Source: Bacteroidales bacterium (lineage in GTDB: Bacteria > Bacteroidota > Bacteroidia > Bacteroidales > UBA3824). Taken from it: a stretch of DNA of 38,124 bases. Positions 9,066 to 16,907 of the stretch are shown here, piece after piece (position 1 is the first letter of the stretch; each line of letters begins with the position of its first letter). The stretch spans positions 1 to 38,124 of the forward strand of contig JAGCRY010000184.1 in NCBI GenBank assembly GCA_017964465.1, given 5' to 3'. The notes beneath the pieces are model-generated. The model ran no database searches. It was not told the origin of the DNA and saw only the letters and a program-made list of their open reading frames with translations. The position numbers and the translations under genes were made by a program.

Positions 9066-9105
9066 CCGCTGCAAAGTTGAAATTTTTTATATAACTTTGC
9101 GGCGG
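9066..9105. promoter_or_regulatory. Inverted repeat enclosing a -7 element (TAACTTTG, 9092-9099) upstream of the symporter gene
   Basis: Arms CCGCTGCAAAGTT (9066-9078) and AACTTTGCGGCGG (9093-9105) pair over 13 bp with one mismatch and a 14-base AT-rich loop. The right arm contains the consensus -7 element TAACTTTG, 62 bp before the symporter ATG. It could act as a terminator for the esterase gene, an operator over the symporter promoter, or both. No T-run follows the right arm, which argues against a plain terminator. Confidence 0.55.
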
Positions 9106-9161
9106 TATCATTGAAAAAATTACACTACAGAGAATTATTAATTACTAACCAAAATAATATT

Positions 9162-10619
9162 ATGAACACTCAAAATTCTGGCAATGTGGCCAATGGGTTC
9201 TACAAACTCTCTTGGCTTCAACGCATTGGCTTCGGCTCGGGCGACTTGGCGCAGAACTTGATTTTTCAGACTGTGGCTTGTTACCTGATGCTTTATTTGA
9301 CCACGGTTCTGAAAATTAATGCAGCCTTTGTCAGCACCCTGATTCTCACGGTAAGGCTCATCGACTGTTTTTGGAGTCCTGTCGTTGGTCGTTATATCGA
9401 CAATCACAATCCCAAATTAGGCAAGTACCGCTCCTACCTTCTTTACGGCGGCATTCCTCTTACGATTGCAGCTTGTCTCCTGATGCTCCCGCAGGCGGCT
9501 GAATGGGGCATGACCGCAAAACTCATCTATGCAACAGTCAGCTACACATTGCTGAGCATGATTTACTCGGTGGTCAACATCCCCTACGGCTCCATCATGG
9601 CGAGCATGACTCGTGACAACGACGAGGTGCTCATCCTCACCTCCACCCGTATGGTCTGCGCTAACATCGGTCAGATTGTTGTTCAGGCAGGCTTCCCCAT
9701 CGGACTTGCAATGTGCCTCCATTCCGCTGTCAACTGGGATCAAGCCATATTTATGGCAATTGGTACGCTCCCCGCGTTCATTATCCTGCCTTTGATGCCT
9801 AAATTGAAGAAGTGGTTAGGTAAAAAAGGTCTCTATTACACTCTTCTCTCAATAGGTTTGGCGGGATTTGTTATTTTGTTCTGCATTGGTAAATTTGGTG
9901 ATGTTAAGAGTGATGCTTTGACATTGTGCGTTATTCATATAACTGACACTGTAGAGATTGCCATAACTGTCGTTCAAATTGCTAAGATTATGACAGGCAT
10001 AGGCCTTCTCGTAGGTTCGCTTATGTGGGCACTTGTTCCCGAGGTAATCACCGAGGCAGAGTACCGCACTGGCAATCGTCCCGCCGCTACCGTCAACGCC
10101 CTCGCAGGTGTTGCATTCAAGGCTGGTTTCTCAATCGCTGGCTGGATCACCCCGTTGGTGATGAGTTGGATTGGTTTCAACCTCGCAAGCGAGGAGTCGG
10201 CGTTGCCTACTGATCCTTCCGCGTGGTTTACCGTGACCTGTATTTTTGCAATCGTTGGTTTTGTACTCTTAACGCTTTGCTTTATGGGCAGCAAGGAAAA
10301 CATCGCCACAACCCCTGAAAAACCTGTTTCGTTTGCAGAAATGTGGCAGGAGTTCAAGGCAAGCAAGTGCCTCCAACTGGTGCTCGGAATCTTCGTGGTA
10401 GTGTTCCTGGCATCGTTCATCAGCGCACCTGTAAATGCTTATTACACAGAGTTGAGCAAGTATTCGGAGACCGCGCAGAATGCAATTTTGGTGTTCACCA
10501 CCATCATCCCCGCATTGCTTCTCGTTGTTGTGGGACTCCTCGTTCGCAAGTATCCGCTCACCGATGAGAAACTTGACGAAATGAGCCGCGAAATCGATGC
10601 GCGTCATCAAAACAAGTAA
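9162..10619 (+). CDS. GPH-family (MelB/XynP-like) sugar:cation symporter
   Basis: The 485-residue integral membrane protein has about 12 hydrophobic segments and the N-terminal GPH layout: LQRIGFGSGDLAQN, then TVLKINAAFVSTLILTVRLIDCFWSPVVGRYIDN and GKYRSYLLYGG. Family members import glycosides, pentosides or hexuronides with Na+ or H+. In this locus, oligoxylosides or aldouronic acids are the probable cargo. I place the start at ATG 9162. An upstream TTG at 9111 is in frame, but the extra 17 residues are polar and sit just after the -7 promoter element. The xylanase gene follows after 85 bp, with a hairpin between. It is the only sugar transporter in the locus; no susC/susD pair is present here. 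Confidence 0.9.
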   Translation: MNTQNSGNVANGFYKLSWLQRIGFGSGDLAQNLIFQTVACYLMLYLTTVLKINAAFVSTLILTVRLIDCFWSPVVGRYIDNHNPKLGKYRSYLLYGGIPLTIAACLLMLPQAAEWGMTAKLIYATVSYTLLSMIYSVVNIPYGSIMASMTRDNDEVLILTSTRMVCANIGQIVVQAGFPIGLAMCLHSAVNWDQAIFMAIGTLPAFIILPLMPKLKKWLGKKGLYYTLLSIGLAGFVILFCIGKFGDVKSDALTLCVIHITDTVEIAITVVQIAKIMTGIGLLVGSLMWALVPEVITEAEYRTGNRPAATVNALAGVAFKAGFSIAGWITPLVMSWIGFNLASEESALPTDPSAWFTVTCIFAIVGFVLLTLCFMGSKENIATTPEKPVSFAEMWQEFKASKCLQLVLGIFVVVFLASFISAPVNAYYTELSKYSETAQNAILVFTTIIPALLLVVVGLLVRKYPLTDEKLDEMSREIDARHQNK

Positions 10620-10640
10620 TCAATTAATCATTTTTTAATA

Positions 10641-10672
10641 GTAGAGACGCGCCAAAGCACGTCTCTACTTTA
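10641..10672 (+). terminator. Hairpin terminator / repetitive stem after the symporter gene
   Basis: GTAGAGACG (10641-10649) and CGTCTCTAC (10660-10668) pair perfectly over 9 bp around a 10-base loop, followed by TTTAT. Stems of the GTAGAGACG...CGTCTCTAC type recur in many Bacteroidetes and cyanobacterial genomes (from memory), so this may be a dispersed repeat as well as a terminator. Confidence 0.6.
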
Positions 10673-10704
10673 TAATATCACTACAATAACACTCTTATAA
10701 CACG

Positions 10705-11901
10705 ATGAATCTTACAAGAAAAACAATTCCAATGGCTTTATTGGTGGCATTGGCTTTGACATCCGCCTGCAAACAGGGCGGGCAACCCGCCACAAACACA
10801 GAAGCCGCACAGCAGCCCAAGGAAGTAAAATGCGAATACGTCGATGACGGCAAACCTTCTATGCGCAAGGCTTTTGACGGCAAATTCCTCATCGGAGCGG
10901 CTGTCAACACCCGTCAGGTGGCAAGCACCGACCCGAAGGTAATCAACGCCATCCGCAACAATTTCTCCGCCCTCGTACCCGAAAACTGTATGAAGCCGGA
11001 GGAAATCCATCCTAAAAAGGATCTTTACGATTGGGGCGATGCCGACGCCCTTGTGGAATTGGCACAAAGAAACGGTCAGGTTTTGACTGGACACTGCCTT
11101 ATCTGGCATTCGCAAGTGCCGTATTGGTTTTTCAAGGATGATATGGCACAGCCCGTTACCCGCGAGGAACTCATCAACCGTATGAAGGAGCATATCACCA
11201 CAGTTGTACAGCATTTCAAGGGAAAAATCAAAGGTTGGGATGTTGTCAATGAAGCGGTAATGGAAGACGGAAGTCTTCGCAAATCGCCGTTCCTCAATAT
11301 CATTGGCCCCGATTTCATCAAGTTGGCGTTCCAATTTGCGCACGAGGCTGATCCAAATGTCGAGTTGTATTACAACGACTACGGTATGGACAATCCCGCT
11401 AAGCGCGAGGGTGTCATCAAACTCGTCCGCGAACTCAAAGCCGCAGGTTGCCGCATCGACGGTATCGGTATGCAGTCGCACGTTGCCTTCAATACCAATC
11501 TCGACGAGTACGAAAAGAGCATCGTAGCATACGCCGCAGAGGGTGTCAAGGTGATGGTGACGGAACTCGACCTCAGCGTCTTGCCGTGGCCCAAGGGCAA
11601 TTACGGTGCAGCTGTGGAGACCAATTTTGAGTATATGAAGGAGATGAATCCCTACACCGACGGACTTCCCGCTGAAAAGGCTCAGGAGCAGACGGATTTC
11701 TTCGTGAAACTCTTTGGCATTTACCTCAAACACGCCGATATTATCGACCGTGTGACATTCTGGGGTGTTACTGACGGCGACAGTTGGAAAAACGGCTGGC
11801 CGATGCCTGGTCGCACCGACTATCCGCTTGCCATCGACCGCAACTATCAGCCCAAGCCGTTTGTGGATGCGATCATCAAATTGGCTGAGGAATCCAAATA
11901 A
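10705..11901 (+). CDS. GH10 endo-1,4-beta-xylanase, lipoprotein
   Basis: The 398-residue protein begins with a lipoprotein signal ending in LTSAC (C22), followed by a Gly/Thr/Gln-rich linker. The GH10 barrel starts near residue 55 and has the conserved NCMKPEEIHP, LIWHSQVPYW, acid/base WDVVNEAV (E183) and nucleophile VMVTELDLSV (E287). C-terminal motifs FWGVTDGDSW and WPMPG complete the +/- subsite wall. It has a single catalytic domain with no carbohydrate-binding insertion. It hydrolyses the xylan backbone at the cell envelope; outer-membrane anchoring is likely, but the sorting signal after C22 is not decisive. The cytosolic GH43 gene follows after 30 bp, probably in one transcript. Confidence 0.95.
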   Translation: MNLTRKTIPMALLVALALTSACKQGGQPATNTEAAQQPKEVKCEYVDDGKPSMRKAFDGKFLIGAAVNTRQVASTDPKVINAIRNNFSALVPENCMKPEEIHPKKDLYDWGDADALVELAQRNGQVLTGHCLIWHSQVPYWFFKDDMAQPVTREELINRMKEHITTVVQHFKGKIKGWDVVNEAVMEDGSLRKSPFLNIIGPDFIKLAFQFAHEADPNVELYYNDYGMDNPAKREGVIKLVRELKAAGCRIDGIGMQSHVAFNTNLDEYEKSIVAYAAEGVKVMVTELDLSVLPWPKGNYGAAVETNFEYMKEMNPYTDGLPAEKAQEQTDFFVKLFGIYLKHADIIDRVTFWGVTDGDSWKNGWPMPGRTDYPLAIDRNYQPKPFVDAIIKLAEESK

Positions 11902-11931
11902 GATTTTAACAATTAATACCTACTTTCTAAT

Positions 11932-12978
11932 ATGACACAGAAAAGATATTTGTTTCCGGCCGACTACATGGCAGACCCCGCCGTTCACGTATTCAACGGC
12001 AAGATTTTCATCTATCCGTCCCACGACTGGGAGGCACACGCCGCTGAGGATGACGATGGCGGACACTTCCAGATGAAGGACTACCACGCTCTTTCTATCG
12101 ACGGTGACCCGATGACCGGCAAGGTCAACGACCACGGCGTTATCTTCGCCGTTGAGGATGTACAGTGGGCTGAAAAACAATTGTGGGACAGCGACGTAGT
12201 GGAGAAAGACGGCAAGTATTACTACATTTTCTCCGGCAAGGGTTACGACGGTGTGTTCCGTCTTGGTGTGGCAGTTGCCGACAAGCCCGAAGGCCCATTC
12301 GTACCTCAGCCGCAGCCCATCCGTGGTTCGTTCTCCATTGACCCCTGCGCGTTCAAGGACGACGACGGCACGATTTACACCTACTTCGGTGGACTTTGGG
12401 GCGGTCAACTCCAATGGTGGCAACCTTTTGCATCCGGCTATGCTCCCGTACACGGCAAGCACGGCGACGACAATGGTCTTGTTGATATGGGTTCCGAACC
12501 TACCCGTAACGGCGAACTTTTCGCTCAACCCGACATGCCCGCGTTGCCGAGTTTCGTGGTTAAGATGAGCGACGATGTATTGCAGTTTGCAGAGGCTCCC
12601 CGTCGCATTGTTATCCTCGGCGAGGACGGCAAGCCGCTCAAAGCAAGCGACCCGCACCGTTTCTTTGAGGCTTCGTGGATGCACAAGTACAACGGTAAGT
12701 ATTACTTCTCGTACTCGACAGGCGACAGCCATTACCTCTGTTACGCCACTGGTGACAATCCTTACGGCCCGTTCACCTATCAGGGGGTAATCCTCACGCC
12801 GGTAGTCGGTTGGACTACTCACCATGCCATCGCAGAGTACAACGGCAAGTGGTATCTCTTCCACCACGACTGTGTACCGTCAGAAGGCAAGACCTGGCTC
12901 CGCTCGTTGAAGGTCTGCGAATTGCAGTACGACAAGGACGGCAAGATTCAGACGATTGAAGGATTGGATAATGCTTAA
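11932..12978 (+). CDS. Cytosolic GH43 beta-xylosidase / alpha-L-arabinofuranosidase
   Basis: The 348-residue protein lacks a signal peptide. It shows the three GH43 acidic residues in five-bladed propeller context: D15 in YMADPAVHVF (general base), D137 in SFSIDPCAFKDDD (pKa modulator) and E246 in RFFEASWMHKY (general acid). It resembles the single-domain GH43 subfamily found in rumen Prevotella xylan clusters. It probably cleaves xylose or arabinose from oligosaccharides imported by the neighbouring symporter. Xylosidase and arabinofuranosidase activities cannot be separated by sequence alone. It is the last gene of the plus-strand run. Confidence 0.92.
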   Translation: MTQKRYLFPADYMADPAVHVFNGKIFIYPSHDWEAHAAEDDDGGHFQMKDYHALSIDGDPMTGKVNDHGVIFAVEDVQWAEKQLWDSDVVEKDGKYYYIFSGKGYDGVFRLGVAVADKPEGPFVPQPQPIRGSFSIDPCAFKDDDGTIYTYFGGLWGGQLQWWQPFASGYAPVHGKHGDDNGLVDMGSEPTRNGELFAQPDMPALPSFVVKMSDDVLQFAEAPRRIVILGEDGKPLKASDPHRFFEASWMHKYNGKYYFSYSTGDSHYLCYATGDNPYGPFTYQGVILTPVVGWTTHHAIAEYNGKWYLFHHDCVPSEGKTWLRSLKVCELQYDKDGKIQTIEGLDNA

Positions 12979-13023
12979 TGCACAATGCGTATGCGTTATG
13001 CATAATTCATAATGCGTAATTTA
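12969..13023. repeat. Low-complexity ATGCGT/ATGCATAAT repeat tract
   Basis: Directly after the GH43 stop there is a run of overlapping near-repeats (AATGCACAATGCGTATGCG, TTATGCATAATTCATAATG) with several short palindromes. Such tracts are common at Bacteroidales gene ends. No gene is supported. Confidence 0.45.
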
Positions 13024-13024
13024 G

Positions 13025-13056
13025 AAAGGGTAGCCCTCACGGACTACCCTTTGTTG
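13025..13056. terminator. Hairpin between convergent GH43 and TIR-TPR genes
   Basis: AAAGGGTAG (13025-13033) and CTACCCTTT (13044-13052) pair perfectly over 9 bp with a 10-base loop. A/T ends on both sides would let it end transcripts from both directions. The T-tracts are short. Confidence 0.65.
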
Positions 13057-13105
13057 TGTCGCACCGTTGGTGCTATTGGGGTGAGATGACAAAGAACTTT
13101 GCCTT

Positions 13106-14191
13106 TCAGCTGCATATCAATACAATTACAATCAAAAGTATTATTATAGCAAGGATAACCACTAATGTTTTTGTGTTGTCTTTTTGTGTTGATTTTGAGG
13201 AAGAATGTCGGCTTATGGGTGATTTTGAGGAAGAATGTTGGCGTATAGGGGTGTCGTCGTATTTTTCGTCCAGATTGAGCGATTCGTTGTATATGGTTTC
13301 GCGTATGGTTGATTCGTCAGGTTGACTGGTTTCAATAATTTCGAGATTGTATAATGCCGTAGATCTTAGGTTTTCGGGGTCGGTGGGTAGTTGATTGAGG
13401 AGCTCTATTGTTTCTTGTATATGTTCATGGGCGGATTGGAATTCGTCATTGTTTAGCTCCGCAAACGCAAGATTGTTTAATGTCAATGCCTTTGCGTATT
13501 TGTGATTGTCATTATCGTCCAATTGATTGATTAGGTCAAGAGCTTTTTCGTAGTGATATTTTGCGCCATACCAATTGTACCATTTTTCTACTTGTTTTGC
13601 GATTTTTATATGCTCCATCGCTTGCTTGCCTAACAATTGTGTTCCGTCTTCGTATTTTGAATCAGCGAATTTTTTGTTTGCAATGGCATAAAGTAGGTTG
13701 AAAATTGTGTTAACAACATACTGTCGGTCATTGTTGTTTTCCGATAGATTTTCATCCGTTTCAAAGTCGGTTGTGTGCAATATCCTGTTGCACAAAAAAG
13801 ATCCGCCATTAGTTTGCAAATTGATATTCTTGTAGTTGGAAAGTTCCGGAAATATGGTTGGGTCGAATTGAATATTACAATTAGCAATAGGAATGATGTT
13901 CTGAATGCCTTGTGCCTTTTGCTGTTGGATGGCTTTTTCTATTACTTCATAATACCAATTGGCGGTTTGGTTAAAAAACGAGTTGTCACTGATACAAATT
14001 ACAATGTGTTCTGCGTAACGTAATGCGTTTTGCAGCGATTCAGCCCATTCGTTTGCCTCGTTGTTCCAATCCTTCCTGTCAACAAAGATTTGGTCTTCGT
14101 TGATAATTTCTTTGAGGATATTGTACACGGAGTCTTTGAGTTCCGTGTCGTCTCTATGACAGCTGATTAGCACTTTGTATTTGTATTCCAT
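13106..14191 (-). CDS. Tail-anchored TIR-domain protein with TPR-like helices
   Basis: The 361-residue protein (ATG at 14191; an in-frame TTG at 14197 is less likely) begins with a TIR fold: YKVLISCHRDD, QIFVDRKDW, EHIVICISDNSFF and NWYYEVIEKA. E82 in W-Y-Y-E occupies the position of the catalytic glutamate of NAD+-cleaving TIR domains. The middle (about 195-290) is helical and TPR-like (KALTLNNLAFAELN; RSTALYNLEII). A Ser/His-rich linker with a duplicated ten-residue unit follows, then a C-terminal hydrophobic helix (about 338-360, VVILAIIILLIVIV). The layout suggests a cytosolic TIR head anchored to the membrane. Bacterial TIR proteins often act in anti-phage defence or signalling; that role is inference. 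It is the last gene of the minus-strand run, 20 bp after its neighbour. Confidence 0.82.
   Translation of the reverse strand: MEYKYKVLISCHRDDTELKDSVYNILKEIINEDQIFVDRKDWNNEANEWAESLQNALRYAEHIVICISDNSFFNQTANWYYEVIEKAIQQQKAQGIQNIIPIANCNIQFDPTIFPELSNYKNINLQTNGGSFLCNRILHTTDFETDENLSENNNDRQYVVNTIFNLLYAIANKKFADSKYEDGTQLLGKQAMEHIKIAKQVEKWYNWYGAKYHYEKALDLINQLDDNDNHKYAKALTLNNLAFAELNNDEFQSAHEHIQETIELLNQLPTDPENLRSTALYNLEIIETSQPDESTIRETIYNESLNLDEKYDDTPIRQHSSSKSPISRHSSSKSTQKDNTKTLVVILAIIILLIVIVLICS
13191..13250. repeat. Two 30-bp direct tandem repeats inside the TIR-TPR gene
   Basis: Copies at 13191-13220 and 13221-13250 share GATTTTGAGGAAGAATGT and differ mainly at their 3' ends. In the coding strand they give two Ser/His-rich decapeptides in the linker before the membrane helix. 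The length is a multiple of three, so copy-number change would keep the frame. Confidence 0.8.
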
Positions 14192-14211
14192 AGTCAAAAA
14201 TCTTGATTCGT

Positions 14212-15480
14212 TTATCTTCCCGTAATGTTATTTACGGCGTTGCAGATGATGTCGGCGGCGGATTCAATGCCGATTTTTGCGGTGTTGATTACAATGTCGT
14301 AGTGCGACGGGTCCTGCCATTTTTCGCCGGTGTAATGGGCGTAATGGCGTTCGCGGGCTTTGTTTTTGATGCGGATTACCTCACGTGCCTGGTCTTCGGC
14401 GAGGTTGTCCTTGTTGCGGATGAAAGTGACGGCGTAATCCTCGTCGCTGCGGATGAAGATGTTGAGACAGAAAGGGCGTCCGCGCAATACATAGTCGGCG
14501 CAGCGTCCAATTATAACACATGATTCCTTGGCTGCGTCACGGATTATCTGCGATTGTGCCGAAAATACCGCCTCGTCGCGTCCAAGGCTTCGTATCGAGG
14601 TGTCCTGATCCCATTGTTGAACCTTTTCTTTTTCAAGTCCGAGTTTCTTGGCTGTTTCGCTGATGATTTCCTTGTCATAGAAATTTATGCCAAGACGTTG
14701 CGCCACCATGTACCCGATGTCGTGACCACCGCTGCCGTGCGTTCGTGCGATTGTAATGACAAGAGGGAATGAGTCTTGGTTGGTCTGCATACCGTCTGCA
14801 GCGGATGACTTATCACTGGCAATGGCTTCGTCTTTCCAGAATACAGGTTTGTTTATTTGGGTGCGTGTGTTGTAGGTTGCGGTGACAATAAGCGATAGGA
14901 GAGTGCCTGCCCCAATGATATCCCAGCGCACAGTGCCGAAATAGAATATGCAGAATATCAGACCGATGGCAATCATTGACAATTCAAAAACAGCCGCCAC
15001 AACGAATGGCGTAACATCGAGTGTCTTCGAGAAAGCCATGATAAGTCCTTCTCCTGCCATTTTTTCGTGGCAATTCTTTTGTATTGCATATCCCGCTATT
15101 ACTAAGGCGATGCCTATGGTGACTTGTACGATGCGCAATGTGTATCCTGTGGCGGAATCGTCCCATTGCATCTGTTGGGTTGCTATCATTGCAAAATCCA
15201 AAAGCAATCCTGTGGCAATCGCTGATGGTATCTGCACAAGGTCGCGCATGGAGAAATCAGACCTCAGCAATATCGCCTGAATAGCCACGAAAATGATTTG
15301 CATGATGGCTGTAAGCGTTCCCACAGATAGTTCCTGCCCAGGTATGCAACCGATAACGTATGGTGGACATAACTGTGGAATGACGCCGAGATTAGCCCTT
15401 ATGCACAGTGCGCTGCCGGCTGTGAATACCGCTATTGATGCGGCGAAGAGTGTGTATCGTCTGATTCCTGCGGTGTTCAT
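14212..15480 (-). CDS. Membrane protein (YczE/DUF6198-like) fused to a cytidylate-kinase-like domain
   Basis: The 422-residue protein has an N-terminal membrane half (about 1-220, five or six hydrophobic helices, e.g. RYTLFAASIAVFTAGSALCI). The second half (about 235-422) resembles the cytidylate-kinase-like family (Cytidylate_kin2): VITIARTHGSGGHDIG, FYDKEIISETAKKLG, CVIIGRCADYVLR and KARERHYAHYTGEKW. The P-loop is the atypical GSGG form without the usual Lys-Ser/Thr, as is normal for that family. The domain probably binds a nucleotide, but no substrate can be named. The membrane part resembles YczE/YitT-type proteins. It lies 36 bp after the large lipoprotein gene and 20 bp before the TIR gene. 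A stand-alone paralogue lies at 21823-22491. Confidence 0.8.
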   Translation of the reverse strand: MNTAGIRRYTLFAASIAVFTAGSALCIRANLGVIPQLCPPYVIGCIPGQELSVGTLTAIMQIIFVAIQAILLRSDFSMRDLVQIPSAIATGLLLDFAMIATQQMQWDDSATGYTLRIVQVTIGIALVIAGYAIQKNCHEKMAGEGLIMAFSKTLDVTPFVVAAVFELSMIAIGLIFCIFYFGTVRWDIIGAGTLLSLIVTATYNTRTQINKPVFWKDEAIASDKSSAADGMQTNQDSFPLVITIARTHGSGGHDIGYMVAQRLGINFYDKEIISETAKKLGLEKEKVQQWDQDTSIRSLGRDEAVFSAQSQIIRDAAKESCVIIGRCADYVLRGRPFCLNIFIRSDEDYAVTFIRNKDNLAEDQAREVIRIKNKARERHYAHYTGEKWQDPSHYDIVINTAKIGIESAADIICNAVNNITGR

Positions 15481-15516
15481 GTTGGGTGCTTTTTTTGAGG
15501 TGAGCGGTTGTGCGGT

Positions 15517-16587
15517 TTAGTTTGATGACATCATCAAAAGCCGCGCGTTCTCGTTTTCAAATTGAAGGCTGAAACTTTCGTTATGGTCGGTATAGTAGTT
15601 GTATGTTATGGGCTTCATTATTTCCCTGTCGGCGGTAAGGATTGTCGTGGCGTAGTAGCATGTTTCGTTTGACAAAGCCACTCCACAGCATACTGTGCTG
15701 AGTTCAGAGTCTCCTATATGTTTGTCGTCGGGCTGTATCGTGGCGTAAGTCTGCATATTGAGGAAGAAACTTGCGTAAGTATGTTGTTTGTCAAAGGATG
15801 CATGAGCACCAACGAGCACGTCCTTGTCGTTTGTAGCGATCATTGACGGGAAAGAGTACATTTCCTTGTCGGAGTAACGGTAGTATTCATTGTACATTAT
15901 GACGTTTCTGTCGAGGTACAATGTGTCTTCCATTAGCATATAAATGCCCCTGAAAGATACCTGAAGGTCAATGCAATGGCCGTCTATGGAGTACATTTTG
16001 TTGTTATCCTTGTATAGGTCGGATGAGTTTCCGCGTTGCATTACTACGTAAATCGTTTGCCCGAATACGCATAGGTCTGTGGGGCGGCTGTTAGTTTTTG
16101 CGGGGAAAGTGAGTGTGCGCAGTCCGTCGCGATAGACGGTATATTCGGAGTCGTCATACTTTCCAAGTACATAAAAATGCCCTTCATCCATGTCGAATTG
16201 CAACGCTTCCAGGCGGTCGTCGAGTTCCATGACACGGCGTCCGTTCTTGAATATTTCGGCGCTGTGCTTAATGGAGTCTGTGGTGTCTTTTTTGGGAGTT
16301 GCGGAGACGAGGATGAAGCAGTCGTCGTTGTGCGAACACATTTCTAACGGCTTCCTTCCGTCTTCAAATGAGAATGTCGCAATTTTCTCTTTGTTGCGGA
16401 AAAGTTGGTATGAGCCCTGTCCGTCGGTGTCGAACAGTGAGAAAACTGGGTTGTGCCATATTGAATTATCGGCGGTCTCGTCTGCGGTGTTTGTGGTCTC
16501 TGTCTGTTGCTGATTACTGCTGCCACAACTGGCTACGAATACAGTCAACAGTGCTGTTAAGACTATGTATATACGATTGGTTTTCAT
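15517..16587 (-). CDS. Lipoprotein of unknown function
   Basis: The 356-residue protein has a lipoprotein signal ending in FVASC (C21) and a Ser/Gln/Thr-rich spacer. The rest is beta-rich with recurring short motifs of the form F..DG../YVxGK followed by charged turns (for example FSFEDGRKP, FYVLGKYDD, TVYRDGLR). This would suit a beta-propeller, but no family is recognised. It begins 21 bp after the barstar-like gene and precedes the membrane/kinase fusion by 36 bp, so it is probably co-transcribed with the ribonuclease-inhibitor pair. Confidence 0.75.
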   Translation of the reverse strand: MKTNRIYIVLTALLTVFVASCGSSNQQQTETTNTADETADNSIWHNPVFSLFDTDGQGSYQLFRNKEKIATFSFEDGRKPLEMCSHNDDCFILVSATPKKDTTDSIKHSAEIFKNGRRVMELDDRLEALQFDMDEGHFYVLGKYDDSEYTVYRDGLRTLTFPAKTNSRPTDLCVFGQTIYVVMQRGNSSDLYKDNNKMYSIDGHCIDLQVSFRGIYMLMEDTLYLDRNVIMYNEYYRYSDKEMYSFPSMIATNDKDVLVGAHASFDKQHTYASFFLNMQTYATIQPDDKHIGDSELSTVCCGVALSNETCYYATTILTADREIMKPITYNYYTDHNESFSLQFENENARLLMMSSN

Positions 16588-16608
16588 GGTGTTATGGTGT
16601 TTTGCGTG

Positions 16609-16887
16609 TCATTTTTTTATCCATTCACCCTGCGGATGTTGCAGATGGAGTTTGGGGTTTGTTGTGGCGGCGTCCTTCATTACATTGAGGATGCGTCGGT
16701 GGATGATGTTGTCGTCGTTGAAGTTGGCGATTGCGATGTTTGTGGAAGCCGAGAACGATGACAGACAGTCGTAGAGTGCATCGAGATTGTGTCCGTAGTA
16801 TGCGGGCAGGTCGAGCATCTTTTTGAGGTAGGTGTGCAGGGTTTCTGCTGTTTCCTTGTTGTCGAAGTTGAGAATGTAGGTGTTCAT
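16609..16887 (-). CDS. Barstar-family ribonuclease inhibitor
   Basis: The 92-residue cytosolic protein has the barstar core motif LPAYYGHNLDALYDCL (27-42). D36 and D40 align with barstar D35 and D39, which plug the barnase active site; Y30 matches Y29, and Y39 replaces W38. Length (barstar has 89-90 residues) and the position of the motif agree with the family. The gene starts 20 bp downstream of the barnase-type gene on the same strand, as expected for an antidote. Its predicted role is to bind and block the ribonuclease encoded next to it before export or after re-entry. The C-terminal half is divergent (WIKK end), so the family call rests mainly on the motif and context. Confidence 0.88.
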   Translation of the reverse strand: MNTYILNFDNKETAETLHTYLKKMLDLPAYYGHNLDALYDCLSSFSASTNIAIANFNDDNIIHRRILNVMKDAATTNPKLHLQHPQGEWIKK

Positions 16888-16907
16888 TTTTGTATTGTCG
16901 TTTTTAA

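Noticed and set aside
10738..11733. Long open frame (331 codons) antisense to the GH10 xylanase
   Set aside because: The plus strand carries a complete GH10 enzyme with all catalytic motifs; the antisense product has no recognisable domain and arises from codon bias.
11920..12867. Long open frame antisense to the GH43 gene
   Set aside because: It mirrors a well-supported GH43 protein and lacks any family motif.
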